Positions 46,251 through 54,186 of a stretch of DNA of 64,000 nt are shown here, piece by piece. The notes under the pieces were generated by a model. It did not search any database. It saw only the letters and a list, made by a program, of their open reading frames with translations, and was not told the origin of the DNA. Both the position numbers and the translations under genes were made by a program. The first letter of the stretch is position 1. Each line of letters begins with the position of its first letter. The stretch covers positions 186,001 to 250,000 of the forward strand of contig JBGFSY010000004.1 in the NCBI GenBank assembly GCA_041277045.1, given 5' to 3'. The stretch comes from Reddybacter sp041277045. Its GTDB lineage: Bacteria > Pseudomonadota > Gammaproteobacteria > Pseudomonadales > Porticoccaceae.

Positions 46251-46403
46251 TTATGTATCCCGACAAAAAAAATAGGCTCGGTGGCCCATTCTTTTTTAGA
46301 CATTTTTTTCTGCGCCCCAAACTTTAGCCGGAATAGGCCATTGGGCGAGGGCGGATAATAAACGGTGTGTTGCACCAGATTTAATAATTGGGGGAGGCCA
46401 AGC

Positions 46404-47195
46404 TTAATCAAACATATCTGCCTGTTCTCTAATAATGACATCGTACAGCGATTGAAAGGCAAACATGCCGGACTCTTCGCTGCCGACGGTTTTATAGGTG
46501 AGTCGTGCGATATCGGGTCGTATTAATTTGGGTGTGCCGGCAGCTTCTGCAAGTAACTGAGCCTGGCAGTTGCGCTCCATGGTAATGAACCACCAGGCTG
46601 CGGCGTCGACACTCGCGGCAACGGTGAGTAGGCCGTGATTTTGCAGAATGCAGGCTTTGTTTTGACCGAGAGCTGAAGCGATACGCTTGCCTTCGTTCAT
46701 GTCGAGAACGACACCGGTAAAGTCGTCGAATAAAGCGTGATCTTCGTAAAAGGCGCAGGAGTCCTGAGTTATCGGGTCGAGTTTTTTCCCCAGTGTCGAC
46801 CAGCTTTTGCCGTACACAGAGTGGGCGTGAGCGGCGGCGATAACATCGGGACGTGCAGCGTGAATGTTGCCGTGAATGGTGAAGGCGGCACCGTTCAGTA
46901 GGCCGTCACCCTCTACGACTTCACCTAGATGGTTAACCAAAAGTAGCTGCGACATTTTAATTTGCTTAAAGGAGACGCCAAAGGGATTAACCCAAAAATG
47001 GTCGGGGTGTTCGGGGTCACGCACGGTGATATGCCCTGCGGCGCCCTCGTCAAAACCAAATTTTCCAAACAGGCGAAACGCGGCGGTAAGCCGTCGTTTG
47101 CGATGTGATCGCTCTGCTTCGACAGATTCAAACCCTTCTGATTGCTGGCCGTATCCATGCTGGGCCATAACGATTGAATTAACAGTGTTACTCAT
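46404..47195 (-). CDS. Class II aldolase/adducin-family protein
   Basis: A 263-residue protein. DEGAAGHITVRDPEHPDHFW (about 50-70) is the family phosphate-binding part, AAAHAHSVYGKSWS carries the HxH zinc ligands (near residue 123) and LQNHGLLTVAASVD the third His (near 185). Class II aldolases cleave sugar phosphates, but this adducin-like branch is often of unknown substrate. Confidence 0.88.
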   Translation of the reverse strand: MSNTVNSIVMAQHGYGQQSEGFESVEAERSHRKRRLTAAFRLFGKFGFDEGAAGHITVRDPEHPDHFWVNPFGVSFKQIKMSQLLLVNHLGEVVEGDGLLNGAAFTIHGNIHAARPDVIAAAHAHSVYGKSWSTLGKKLDPITQDSCAFYEDHALFDDFTGVVLDMNEGKRIASALGQNKACILQNHGLLTVAASVDAAAWWFITMERNCQAQLLAEAAGTPKLIRPDIARLTYKTVGSEESGMFAFQSLYDVIIREQADMFD

Positions 47196-47441
47196 GCTGA
47201 GTACCTCGCCGCTATCTTGTGTTTTATTGAGTTTATTTGACGGAGCTTAGCATAGAGAAGCGTTAAAAATTGTTACGGCTTCGAGAGATTTTGAGCACAT
47301 AGGGGATTCCACTAACACCGGGCTGCTCGCCATTATCCTCAAGGTCTTGAGGCTGTTAGAATGCAACTTAAAGCAGGATTAGTTCACTTCTTTTGATGAT
47401 GTGATTTACAGGCTTGTAGTAAGAGGTGGCAATACATCGCA

Positions 47442-48170
47442 ATGATAAAATATCGAGGTTACAGGGGCTTTACTAACAGGTTTCAGGGTGTAGGCCCTCG
47501 CTACTTTTGGTGGGTCGTCGTCCTGGTGCTAATTCCAGTGACGGCTGCTGCGCATAATATTTCTGGTGACAACGCTCGCTTTGTGGAAGGCCTCGAAGGC
47601 CGGGCTGTTATTCCTTATATGTATCTCGGCGCCAAGCATATGGTGACCGGCTATGACCATTTGTTGTATCTGCTGGGCGTCGTTTTTTTTCTGTTGCGAG
47701 TGAAGGATGTCGTTCTCTATGCCAGTCTTTTTACCCTGGGGCACAGTATTACTTTGATGGGGGGTGTGTTACTTGAGTGGAACGTCAACGCTTATTTCAT
47801 CGATACTATCATTGGGCTTTCCGTCGCCTATAAAGCCTTTGAAAATATGAATGGCTTTAAGCAAGTCTTTGGCTTTCAGCTAAATGCCCGGGTTGCAGTG
47901 TTGATTTTCGGTTTATTTCATGGCCTAGGTTTGGCGACGAAATTGCAGGATTTATCCTTATCAGCGGATAGTCTGGTGATTAATATGCTGAGTTTCAATG
48001 TTGGGGTGGAGATTGGTCAGGCGATTGCCCTAGCAGGTATTGTCGTTGTGCTGGGGCAGTGGCGTAAGAAAAATCACTTTCGCCGGCAGGCTTTCGCGGC
48101 TAATACAGTGTTAATGAGTTTGGGGTTTATGTTGGCGGGATATCAGTTTTCCGCTTATCTGTGGGCCTAA
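47442..48170 (+). CDS. HupE/UreJ-family membrane protein
   Basis: A 242-residue protein. After a basic start and an initial hydrophobic segment, a short exported loop (HNISGDNARFVEG) leads into about six more segments. The GAKHMVTGYDHLLYLLGV, TLGHSITL and LFHGLGLAT stretches place His and Asp in membrane helices, the HupE_UreJ_2 signature. Relatives are nickel permeases or accessory proteins, but no hydrogenase or urease genes are nearby, so the cargo is uncertain. It is followed after 25 bp by a single-span protein, a partner seen with this family. Confidence 0.85.
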   Translation: MIKYRGYRGFTNRFQGVGPRYFWWVVVLVLIPVTAAAHNISGDNARFVEGLEGRAVIPYMYLGAKHMVTGYDHLLYLLGVVFFLLRVKDVVLYASLFTLGHSITLMGGVLLEWNVNAYFIDTIIGLSVAYKAFENMNGFKQVFGFQLNARVAVLIFGLFHGLGLATKLQDLSLSADSLVINMLSFNVGVEIGQAIALAGIVVVLGQWRKKNHFRRQAFAANTVLMSLGFMLAGYQFSAYLWA

Positions 48171-48195
48171 ATTAGGGAATCATAGAGACGTAATT

Positions 48196-48789
48196 ATGAA
48201 TACAAACGCACCGGAATCAGTGGTTTTACAAACAAACAAGCGTAAAATTTTAACGGCTACTTTGTTTGCCGTGGTTTTAGCGGCTGCCCTTTTGATTATA
48301 TTTATTTTACCGGCTGAATTTAATAAGGATCCACTGGGTGTGGGTGAGGCTTTAGGTATTTCGGGTCTGTCGAAGCCGGCAAGCGTGAGTGCTGAGACAG
48401 TACGTAAAGAGGAGGGCACTTTACGAGAAGATAGTGTGTCGTTTCAGTTATTACCTTTTGAGTTTGTGGAATATAAATACCAGCTGAATAAAGGCGGCAG
48501 TATGCTCTATAGCTGGACTAGCACTAAAATTAGAGCTGGAGACAGCCGTCTTGTCTCATTTGAGTTTCACGGTGAATCCGATGAGGTCGAAGGTTATGTG
48601 GAGAGTTATAGCTTAGGGGAGGGCGATCGCGAAGCGGGTACATTTATCGCGCCTTTTAAGGGTATTCATGGCTGGTTCTGGGCGAACCATGGGCCTGAGG
48701 CAGTGACCGTTACGCTAAGTACGGCTGGTTTTTATACAGAGACTCTTGAGTTTCGTGATGGTTTTGTGAAAAAGCAGGTTCTGAAGTAA
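48196..48789 (+). CDS. Single-span membrane-anchored protein, HupE partner
   Basis: A 197-residue protein. Residues 15-40 form one transmembrane segment (TLFAVVLAAALLIIFILPA), leaving about 155 residues in the periplasm rich in beta-strand (LLPFEFVEYKYQLNKGG, LVSFEFHGESDEVEGYVESY). GIHGWFWANHGPEAVTVTLS is a conserved-looking motif. I recognise the pairing with HupE-like genes (often named transmembrane anchor protein) but not a function. Confidence 0.72.
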   Translation: MNTNAPESVVLQTNKRKILTATLFAVVLAAALLIIFILPAEFNKDPLGVGEALGISGLSKPASVSAETVRKEEGTLREDSVSFQLLPFEFVEYKYQLNKGGSMLYSWTSTKIRAGDSRLVSFEFHGESDEVEGYVESYSLGEGDREAGTFIAPFKGIHGWFWANHGPEAVTVTLSTAGFYTETLEFRDGFVKKQVLK

Positions 48790-48850
48790 GTAGATCTTGA
48801 CGTTGTATGAAGGGTGTCGAGTAAGAGCTAGGTCGGAGTTTTTTTGAAAT

Positions 48851-48893
48851 TCTGATCAGCTTACACAGTCGGTGATTGTGTAAGCTGATCAGA
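48851..48893. terminator. Perfect 17-bp inverted repeat between convergent genes
   Basis: Arms 48851-48867 and 48877-48893 are exact reverse complements (TCTGATCAGCTTACACA) with a 9-nt loop. It lies between the anchor-protein gene and the convergent c-type cytochrome gene. Neither strand has a T-run after the stem, so it is not a textbook intrinsic terminator but would form a very stable hairpin in both transcripts. Confidence 0.55.
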
Positions 48894-48915
48894 GGTGTAG
48901 CTTTGGGCGCAAGAG

Positions 48916-49410
48916 CTAGGGTGAGTCAGCTGCTTTATCACCGCGAATATAAACCGAATGACAGGCTTTGCAAACGCGGTAAATTTGAGCGCCGGCATCG
49001 AATAACGCATCAGAGTCCTGGTTTTTGGCTGCTGCCTGGGCAAGTAAGCCCGCGTCAACCAGGCCTTGCGCAATGTTTTTCCAGCCCTCGTTATCGACTG
49101 CCCGCCCGGGCATCATCAGTAAATTACCGCTTGCCGCAACCACAGCTGCGCTGTGCTCAACGGCTTGCCAGCCATCGTCCGTGGTTGGTGCCAGCTCCCG
49201 GGTGCCTGCAGCGGTGATGATGCTTCCCGCTGATCCCCAAACGCCAAAAGCAGCAGGGTCGAGCACCCACTGCATGATGTGCTTAACATCACCGCTTAGT
49301 TTGAAGGCGTTAGACTCTGCTTGCTCCACTTGCTGTGTTGCCTGTTCTGAGGGGCTACAGGCAGCAAGTGTGAGCAACAGCGAAAGGGCTAAAAGTTTGC
49401 TTGGAGGCAT
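48916..49410 (-). CDS. Lipoprotein with C-terminal CxxCH haem motif
   Basis: A 164-residue exported lipoprotein. The signal ends at LTLAAC (lipobox, Cys about 18). The CKACH haem-binding motif lies near residue 150, close to the C-terminus, as in class II (cytochrome c') four-helix proteins rather than class I. The region between has several helices. It would be a lipid-anchored periplasmic electron-transfer or gas-binding cytochrome. It is the last gene of a minus-strand group with 49430 and 49922. Confidence 0.8.
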   Translation of the reverse strand: MPPSKLLALSLLLTLAACSPSEQATQQVEQAESNAFKLSGDVKHIMQWVLDPAAFGVWGSAGSIITAAGTRELAPTTDDGWQAVEHSAAVVAASGNLLMMPGRAVDNEGWKNIAQGLVDAGLLAQAAAKNQDSDALFDAGAQIYRVCKACHSVYIRGDKAADSP

Positions 49411-49429
49411 TTATGTAGCTCCAGGCAAA

Positions 49430-49852
49430 TTACTTCTTGTCAGCGCCGTCTTCTGGTGCGCCAGTACCGGATGAGCCCATAAACAATTTCTTGCCGTTGG
49501 CGAGTGTAATGTTTCGGCCATTAGCACTGTTGGAACGATCTTTAGCCCAGTAACCATCAACGACAATTTCTGTGCCGACAGCAATTGAACGCTTGTTGAT
49601 GCCTCTGCGCAATAAGGTGTTAGGTGTGCCGCCTTCGATTCTCCAGTTTTCTTTGGTGCCGTCGGCCTTGGCGACTTCAATGTGGAACCAGGCGTGGGGG
49701 TTTACCCATTCAATTCGTGTGACATCGCCGCGTAAAGTCAGTGGTGCTTTGGCGTCAAACTCAGCGCCAAAGGCGTGGTGCGCATTGGATTGTGCTGATA
49801 CTAAGGAGCCTAGAGCTAATCCTGCGACTGTAGCAATTTTTTTAAAAGACAT
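49430..49852 (-). CDS. DUF6152-like exported protein
   Basis: A 140-residue protein with a signal peptide (ATVAGLALGSLVSAQSNA) and the mature start HHAFGAEFD. TLRGDVTRIEWVNPHAWFHI is the core of the DUF6152 family, a small OB-like exported domain of unknown role found beside exported proteins like that encoded at 49922. A WRIEGGTPNTLLRRGI segment completes the domain. It is 20 bp upstream of the c-type cytochrome gene. Confidence 0.82.
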   Translation of the reverse strand: MSFKKIATVAGLALGSLVSAQSNAHHAFGAEFDAKAPLTLRGDVTRIEWVNPHAWFHIEVAKADGTKENWRIEGGTPNTLLRRGINKRSIAVGTEIVVDGYWAKDRSNSANGRNITLANGKKLFMGSSGTGAPEDGADKK

Positions 49853-49921
49853 AAGAGTGACCTCAGGTTACGTAAAATATTTAACATCGTTCAATGTGAG
49901 TTGTTGGCATCTCAGATGAAT

Positions 49922-50758
49922 TTAGTCTAGTGGTTTGGCGCGCAAGTTTCCGTAAAGTAGTTCCTCTACAAACTCGACACATTTGAAGTCGAGTAGCTGG
50001 ATGTTGTCTTCCATGCGACGATAAAGTGGCATGCTGATTTTCCAGGGCTTGGTGTAAGTCTGGGGATCAGTCAGTGTGGCTTCGTACTGAATGTGGTTGG
50101 GACCTACCAGGGTGTAGCGCTCAACTACATGCAGTTGAGCGCTGTGGTGGTTGCCAGAGCGGTCAAGCCAGGTTGAAGGGCTTAAGCCGGTTACGTCGAC
50201 AACTAGCGTGTCGCCGTCCCAGGATGCGACTGACTGCCCCATCCAGCTATCAACGGGTGCGGGGCCAGGGTCTTTCATAAAGATGTCTCTATCGGCGCCA
50301 GCATACTGGTAAGTAATAAATACGGAGTCATCACCCTGGAAAATCTGAAAGGGCTGGGGCATATAAGTCGCCCTTGGCACACCGGGGAGATAGCATTTGA
50401 TTTCAGGATCGCGCTCGAGCCAATGTAGTTGATTGTCTTTCTTAATGACCAGTGCTTCGGGCGTGTAGGGGATTTTACCACCTTCAACGACACCCAGGCT
50501 GGGGGGGACTGCTCCAACGGCACCGATTTTAACCATGTCTTTCACAGGTAAGGGACCACCAGGGCCGTCGCGAAGCGCCATGGAAGGTCGAGCCATGTGC
50601 ATTTCAACATCGTAATTGGCTTCGTTCATTACCTGCCAAATGCCATTGAAATCAGGGTGAATGCCGTCAGCGGCGCGTGGTGCTTTATAGCTGTCGTCTG
50701 CGGCAAGAAGACCTGCTGATAAGATTGATAGCGCTGATAGCAGAGTTATTTTCCGCAT
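49922..50758 (-). CDS. Exported protein of unknown function, paralogue of the gene at 53095
   Basis: About 278 residues from the ATG at 50758, which gives a good signal peptide (ITLLSALSILSAGLLA). An upstream ATG at 50812 only adds a non-signal-like extension. The mature part begins HPDFNGIWQV, and SWDGDTLVVDVTGLSP, VVERYTLVGPNHIQYEATL and DPQTYTKPWKISMPL match the same blocks in the protein at 53095. No catalytic motif is recognised. Such proteins are common in marine Gammaproteobacteria with DUF6152 neighbours. The start choice is moderate. Confidence 0.75.
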   Translation of the reverse strand: MRKITLLSALSILSAGLLAADDSYKAPRAADGIHPDFNGIWQVMNEANYDVEMHMARPSMALRDGPGGPLPVKDMVKIGAVGAVPPSLGVVEGGKIPYTPEALVIKKDNQLHWLERDPEIKCYLPGVPRATYMPQPFQIFQGDDSVFITYQYAGADRDIFMKDPGPAPVDSWMGQSVASWDGDTLVVDVTGLSPSTWLDRSGNHHSAQLHVVERYTLVGPNHIQYEATLTDPQTYTKPWKISMPLYRRMEDNIQLLDFKCVEFVEELLYGNLRAKPLD

Positions 50759-51009
50759 AGAATTAAAATTCACAAGTAAGCTTCCCATGGTTTTTATCGA
50801 ATGCCAAAGCATAACTCACCTAGGGCGTAAATTGGAAGTGGGCTTCAATATGAACAATTCCATTGGGTGTGGAAAGGTTAATAAAGGAACAGAGCGGAAG
50901 GAAGAGGTGCTTGGTTGAATGATTTCTAGTAAGATCGTTGAGTTACATCAATTGCGCAATAATAGATTTTTGCGCAATAATAAGTGCCAAAATTCTGGGG
51001 AACAAAACA

Positions 51010-51585
51010 ATGCTCAACGAGCTTCTTTTCAAATTTGCAACATGGCTTGATGGCTTTCAGTCGAGTACCGATCTGCATGAAGCCTTATATGCTTATGGAT
51101 GGGTCGAAGGGACTCATGTTTTAACGTTAACGCTTTTTCTCGGCATGTTACTTGTTATCGATTTGCGCCTACTGGGCGTGGCTTTCAAGGAATTGCCGGC
51201 TTCTACACTAATTGAACGGCTCGATAAGCCCATGATGATAGGTTTCATCGTCATGCTCATTAGTGGCGCGCTGTTGTTCTACGCGATTCCCGTCAGGTCG
51301 ACTCAAAGTATCTGGTTTAGAATCAAAGTGGTATTCATTATTTTTGCTGGTATCAATGCCTTATTAATTCGAAATATGACCCGCTCGTCTGACATGAGCT
51401 GGGATAATGACCCTGTTCCACCGAAGCGGATACGCGTAGGTGCAGCCTTGTCTCTTGGTCTTTGGGTGCTGGTGGTTGCTTCGGGTCGTAACATGGCTTA
51501 CGACTGGTGGGATTGCCATAAAGAGATGCCTCACTTCATGTATTGGGCAGCGGGTTGTGTCAACGAACTAGCAGCATTTGAATAG
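51010..51585 (+). CDS. DUF6644-like integral membrane protein, first copy
   Basis: A 191-residue membrane protein with about five helices. I start at the ATG at 51010 because GGGG (50998-51001) is properly spaced; the open frame begins further upstream at 50938. The motif EGTHVLTLTLFLGMLLVIDL (helix 2) has His, then Gly and Asp-Leu-Arg, repeated in the next gene. LWVLVVASGRNMAYDWWDC lies near the C-terminus. A haem- or metal-binding membrane role is possible from the intramembrane His, but unproven. Confidence 0.75.
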   Translation: MLNELLFKFATWLDGFQSSTDLHEALYAYGWVEGTHVLTLTLFLGMLLVIDLRLLGVAFKELPASTLIERLDKPMMIGFIVMLISGALLFYAIPVRSTQSIWFRIKVVFIIFAGINALLIRNMTRSSDMSWDNDPVPPKRIRVGAALSLGLWVLVVASGRNMAYDWWDCHKEMPHFMYWAAGCVNELAAFE

Positions 51586-51661
51586 CTTATTTTTGAAAGT
51601 AATTAGCAGTACGCTTTCAACGACAAATTTTTAAGATAAAGGCCCCAAGGGGAAAATAGAG

Positions 51662-52168
51662 ATGGATATTGTTTTTATATTTGAATGGTTAGATGCCTCC
51701 TGGTTATCTGATCTTGCTAGGACATCCGCTGGCTTGTTTTCGATGGTGCAGGCGGTTCATATACTTAGCATGATTATGCTTTGTGGCATGCTTATCCTGG
51801 GTGATTTGCGCATGCTCAATGTCGTACTCACCGGCGTACCCTCCGATATTATTATTGCGAACACTAAGAAGTGGATATATATAGCCCTGGCTGGGATTAT
51901 CCTTTCCGGTATTTATGAAGCCTCTGCCATTGCGATGAAGCTAGCTACCAACTCTTTTTTCTGGGCTAAAATGGCTGGCTTGTCCATGGGTATTGTATTT
52001 ATGCTGAGTGTTCGCAGTGCTATTTATAGCCGTGCGCCAGAAGTTATTGGGTCTAATGGTCCTCAGTCTGACGCAGTAGGGGCCTGGGTAGTTAAGCTAG
52101 TGGCTTTGGCTAACTTATTTATTTGGTTTAGTGTGGCGGCAAACGGTCGCTGGATTGGGTTTTCATAG
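51662..52168 (+). CDS. DUF6644-like integral membrane protein, second copy
   Basis: A 168-residue membrane protein with four to five helices. AVHILSMIMLCGMLILGDL (helix 2) matches the His-Gly-Asp-Leu-Arg pattern of the previous gene, and IWFSVAANGRWIGF matches its LVVASGRNMAY block, so the two are diverged duplicates. A clear AAGGGGA ribosome site precedes the ATG. A 51-residue ORF follows 18 bp after it. Confidence 0.78.
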   Translation: MDIVFIFEWLDASWLSDLARTSAGLFSMVQAVHILSMIMLCGMLILGDLRMLNVVLTGVPSDIIIANTKKWIYIALAGIILSGIYEASAIAMKLATNSFFWAKMAGLSMGIVFMLSVRSAIYSRAPEVIGSNGPQSDAVGAWVVKLVALANLFIWFSVAANGRWIGFS

Positions 52169-52186
52169 GTCTTTTCGAGAGTAATT

Positions 52187-52342
52187 ATGACAGCAAATAC
52201 ATTAGGAAAAGTTGCCGCAGTTTGTTCAATCGTTATTATTATCGGTTGGGGGATTTATTGGGGCGTTCAAGTTCAGGACACGATGTGCTTGCTTGAGGCG
52301 TCTACGTCAGTAGATTTCCCCGAGTGCATGGAGAATCTATAG
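52187..52342 (+). CDS. Small single-span membrane protein (51 residues)
   Basis: A short open frame starting MTANTLGKVAAVCSIVIIIG and ending FPECMENL. Residues 8-28 are a strong transmembrane segment, followed by an exported or cytosolic tail with two cysteines (CLLEAS and ECMEN). It starts 18 bp after the second DUF6644-like gene, ends 37 bp before a perfect hairpin and is on the same strand, so it looks like the third gene of that unit. It has no family I recognise and would be missed by size cut-offs. Confidence 0.6.
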   Translation: MTANTLGKVAAVCSIVIIIGWGIYWGVQVQDTMCLLEASTSVDFPECMENL

Positions 52343-52378
52343 TAACTCGCAGTATGTGAATTACTATTTATACGCACC

Positions 52379-52416
52379 TAAATTAGCAGCCATATAAGTT
52401 TATGGCTGCTAATTTA
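52379..52416 (+). terminator. Perfect 16-bp hairpin after the membrane-protein unit
   Basis: Arms 52379-52394 (TAAATTAGCAGCCATA) and 52401-52416 are exact reverse complements with a 6-nt loop (TAAGTT). It follows the 51-residue ORF. The downstream T-rich part is weak (GTCATTTATAG), so it is probably a terminator of the membrane-protein operon, usable on both strands. Confidence 0.65.
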
Positions 52417-52510
52417 GTCATTTATAGGGTTAGATAATTTTTAATTCTCCTACTCTAGCTAGATTCAAAACACGTATTTTTATTTCCTTTCCTTAGGCTA
52501 ACTTCATCAT

Positions 52511-52524
52511 CTGACCAGATGGTC
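52511..52524. promoter_or_regulatory. Operator-like palindrome, left copy
   Basis: CTGACCAGATGGTC contains the dyad GACCA-GA-TGGTC, a shape common for TetR-type operators. A second copy lies inverted at 53057-53069. Confidence 0.3.
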
Positions 52525-53020
52525 GCGCCGTTAGTTTTCCCGTATTTCCCCGCATATAGTTGTTCGGTGCTCTATGTCTTTAGCGCCTATCTCTTTGTTT
52601 TCTTAGCAAGTAAACCTGAATATTAATAATGCTAGCGCTTCAATCAAAGTCGAGAGTTTTGTTGGTGTTCGGTATAAGTGACTCTTGGTGTTGATGCCTT
52701 TGAGGGCACTTGGCCCAAGTATAATTTATGATGCCTGATTATCCATTCCAAGCTAGTGTTTATTGCCGGGTGCTTAATCGGGTTTTGCACGGTGCTCGCA
52801 CCATTGAATCGGTGCAAGAATGGTGATTGGTGAATTGGGATGGGATATGGTTTCTACAGGGTGTAAGGCAGAAAGCCGTCGATTCTAGAATGATCAATAA
52901 GATGTTCGGTCAGGCGCTTAAATCTTTGGGCTGGGCTGTGTGGTTAGTTCGTAGGATGGGGGCTGAATGTTATTAGAGGGTTTCTTTTGTAATGCGGCAG
53001 GGTAGAAATATAAGAAATGT

Positions 53021-53071
53021 AACTGACCGGGTGATGAGTGCGGGCTTAACCACTTCACCATCTGGTCAGTT
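53021..53071 (-). terminator. Imperfect hairpin after the gene at 53095, containing second palindrome copy
   Basis: AACTGACC at 53021-53028 pairs with GGTCAGTT at 53064-53071, with further partial pairing inside. It lies 24 bp past the stop of the minus-strand gene and could end its transcript. The right arm holds ACCATCTGGTCAG, the inverted copy of 52511-52523. Confidence 0.4.
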
Positions 53072-53094
53072 TCAAGCAAGCGTACTAAGAGTCT

Positions 53095-54186
53095 CTAGCT
53101 ACCTTTAGCTGCAGCCTCTTTCTCAGTCTGGCGTGCTCCAGACAGCATGCCAGCCGCACCGTGGTTACCCTCGTGGCAAGCATACTCAAACATTTGGTCT
53201 TCGGTTGCCTTCAGGGGAATAGAAGCCGTGAAAGGCTTTGTAAAGGTGCTGGAGTCATTCACCGTATATTCGTAGTTAATATGCGAGTCGCTGATGCGAG
53301 TGAAGCGTTCGATCAAGGTGAAGTGTTCACCGGTGCCGACAACGCCATTCAATTCAGGCTCAAGAACGTTGATTGGCAGCTGAAAAGTAGGTGTTTTACC
53401 GGTGAAGTTTGTTGTTTCGACAATCAGGGTGTTGCCTTCCCAGTGGCCTCGAGAGTCGCCGGTCCACTTGGTCATTTCTACTGGCAAGTGTGCGCTGCCA
53501 TCGATAGGAACAATGCGTGCGTCGTGAATCATCTCGGTGAAAATAACTACGTGCTTAGGTGTCTGTATTATCCGTAGGTTGTTGTTATAGGCGCTGGGGA
53601 TCAATGGTGGGCCGGCATTAAAGCTTAGTAGGCAGCGCTCAGACAGGCCCAGGGCTTCGGGTCCGACGGGCAGGAAATTTGTGAGGCCGATAGAGACAAT
53701 GTTGCGTACTGGTGGAAGTAGATCGCGGTCTTTCTTCATTTGTGCGATGGCTTCCTCTGTCAGCTTGGGCAGGCGACCGTTGGCGGGATTTACGATCAAG
53801 GAAGTTCTTCTATCCTCGTTCATTGTCGTGCCGTAATCCATCCAGAAGTTATTATAGGCACCTTCAATATCTGTAGCGGCGTCTGTTTTAGCAGTTTTTT
53901 CTCTTAGTTTATCAACATCAGTGGCGTCCACTGCTTTTTCTCGGAATGCGTTCTGCTCTTCTGTGGTGAACACGGCTTTATCACCAAAAGCTTTGGGGCG
54001 CTCGAGTGGAGTTAGTGTTCTGAAATCCCATACACCTTGAAGGTTAGGCTGGCCCTGAGAGTTTCGAGGGGGCTCATAGCTGCTATTTTTAGTTTCAGGC
54101 TGTTTGGCTTCTGTATAAGCGGAAACAGAAAAAACCAAAGCAGCCATGAGGCTCGCTTTTGGGAGTAATTTGTGGACTCGACTCAT
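53095..54186 (-). CDS. Exported protein of unknown function, paralogue of the gene at 49922
   Basis: A 363-residue exported protein. The signal peptide (LPKASLMAALVFSVSAYTEA) is followed by QPNLQGVWDFRTLTPLERP, matching the FNGIW start of the protein at 49922. HWEGNTLIVETTNFTGKTP, LIERFTRISDSHINYEYTV and DSSTFTKPFTASIPLKATED are the shared core, with a conserved Cys before the end (FEYACHEGNHG). It is about 85 residues longer, mostly in the middle (30-110). The function is unknown and no enzyme motif is seen. Confidence 0.78.
   Translation of the reverse strand: MSRVHKLLPKASLMAALVFSVSAYTEAKQPETKNSSYEPPRNSQGQPNLQGVWDFRTLTPLERPKAFGDKAVFTTEEQNAFREKAVDATDVDKLREKTAKTDAATDIEGAYNNFWMDYGTTMNEDRRTSLIVNPANGRLPKLTEEAIAQMKKDRDLLPPVRNIVSIGLTNFLPVGPEALGLSERCLLSFNAGPPLIPSAYNNNLRIIQTPKHVVIFTEMIHDARIVPIDGSAHLPVEMTKWTGDSRGHWEGNTLIVETTNFTGKTPTFQLPINVLEPELNGVVGTGEHFTLIERFTRISDSHINYEYTVNDSSTFTKPFTASIPLKATEDQMFEYACHEGNHGAAGMLSGARQTEKEAAAKGS

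Larger units (their letters stand above)
52417..53094. other. Gene-poor interval of about 680 bp
   Basis: No convincing gene is visible. Short open stretches (for example 52728-52826, 32 codons, and one at about 52830-52976) have no recognisable family and weak starts. It holds two inverted copies of the 13-mer CTGACCAGATGGT (52511-52523 and 53057-53069). The right copy is also one arm of an imperfect hairpin at 53021-53071, just past the 3' end of the gene at 53095. Confidence 0.6.

Noticed and set aside
52728..52976. Short open stretches in the gene-poor interval
   Set aside because: They are only 32 to about 50 codons, in different frames, without ribosome sites, and I recognise no family.
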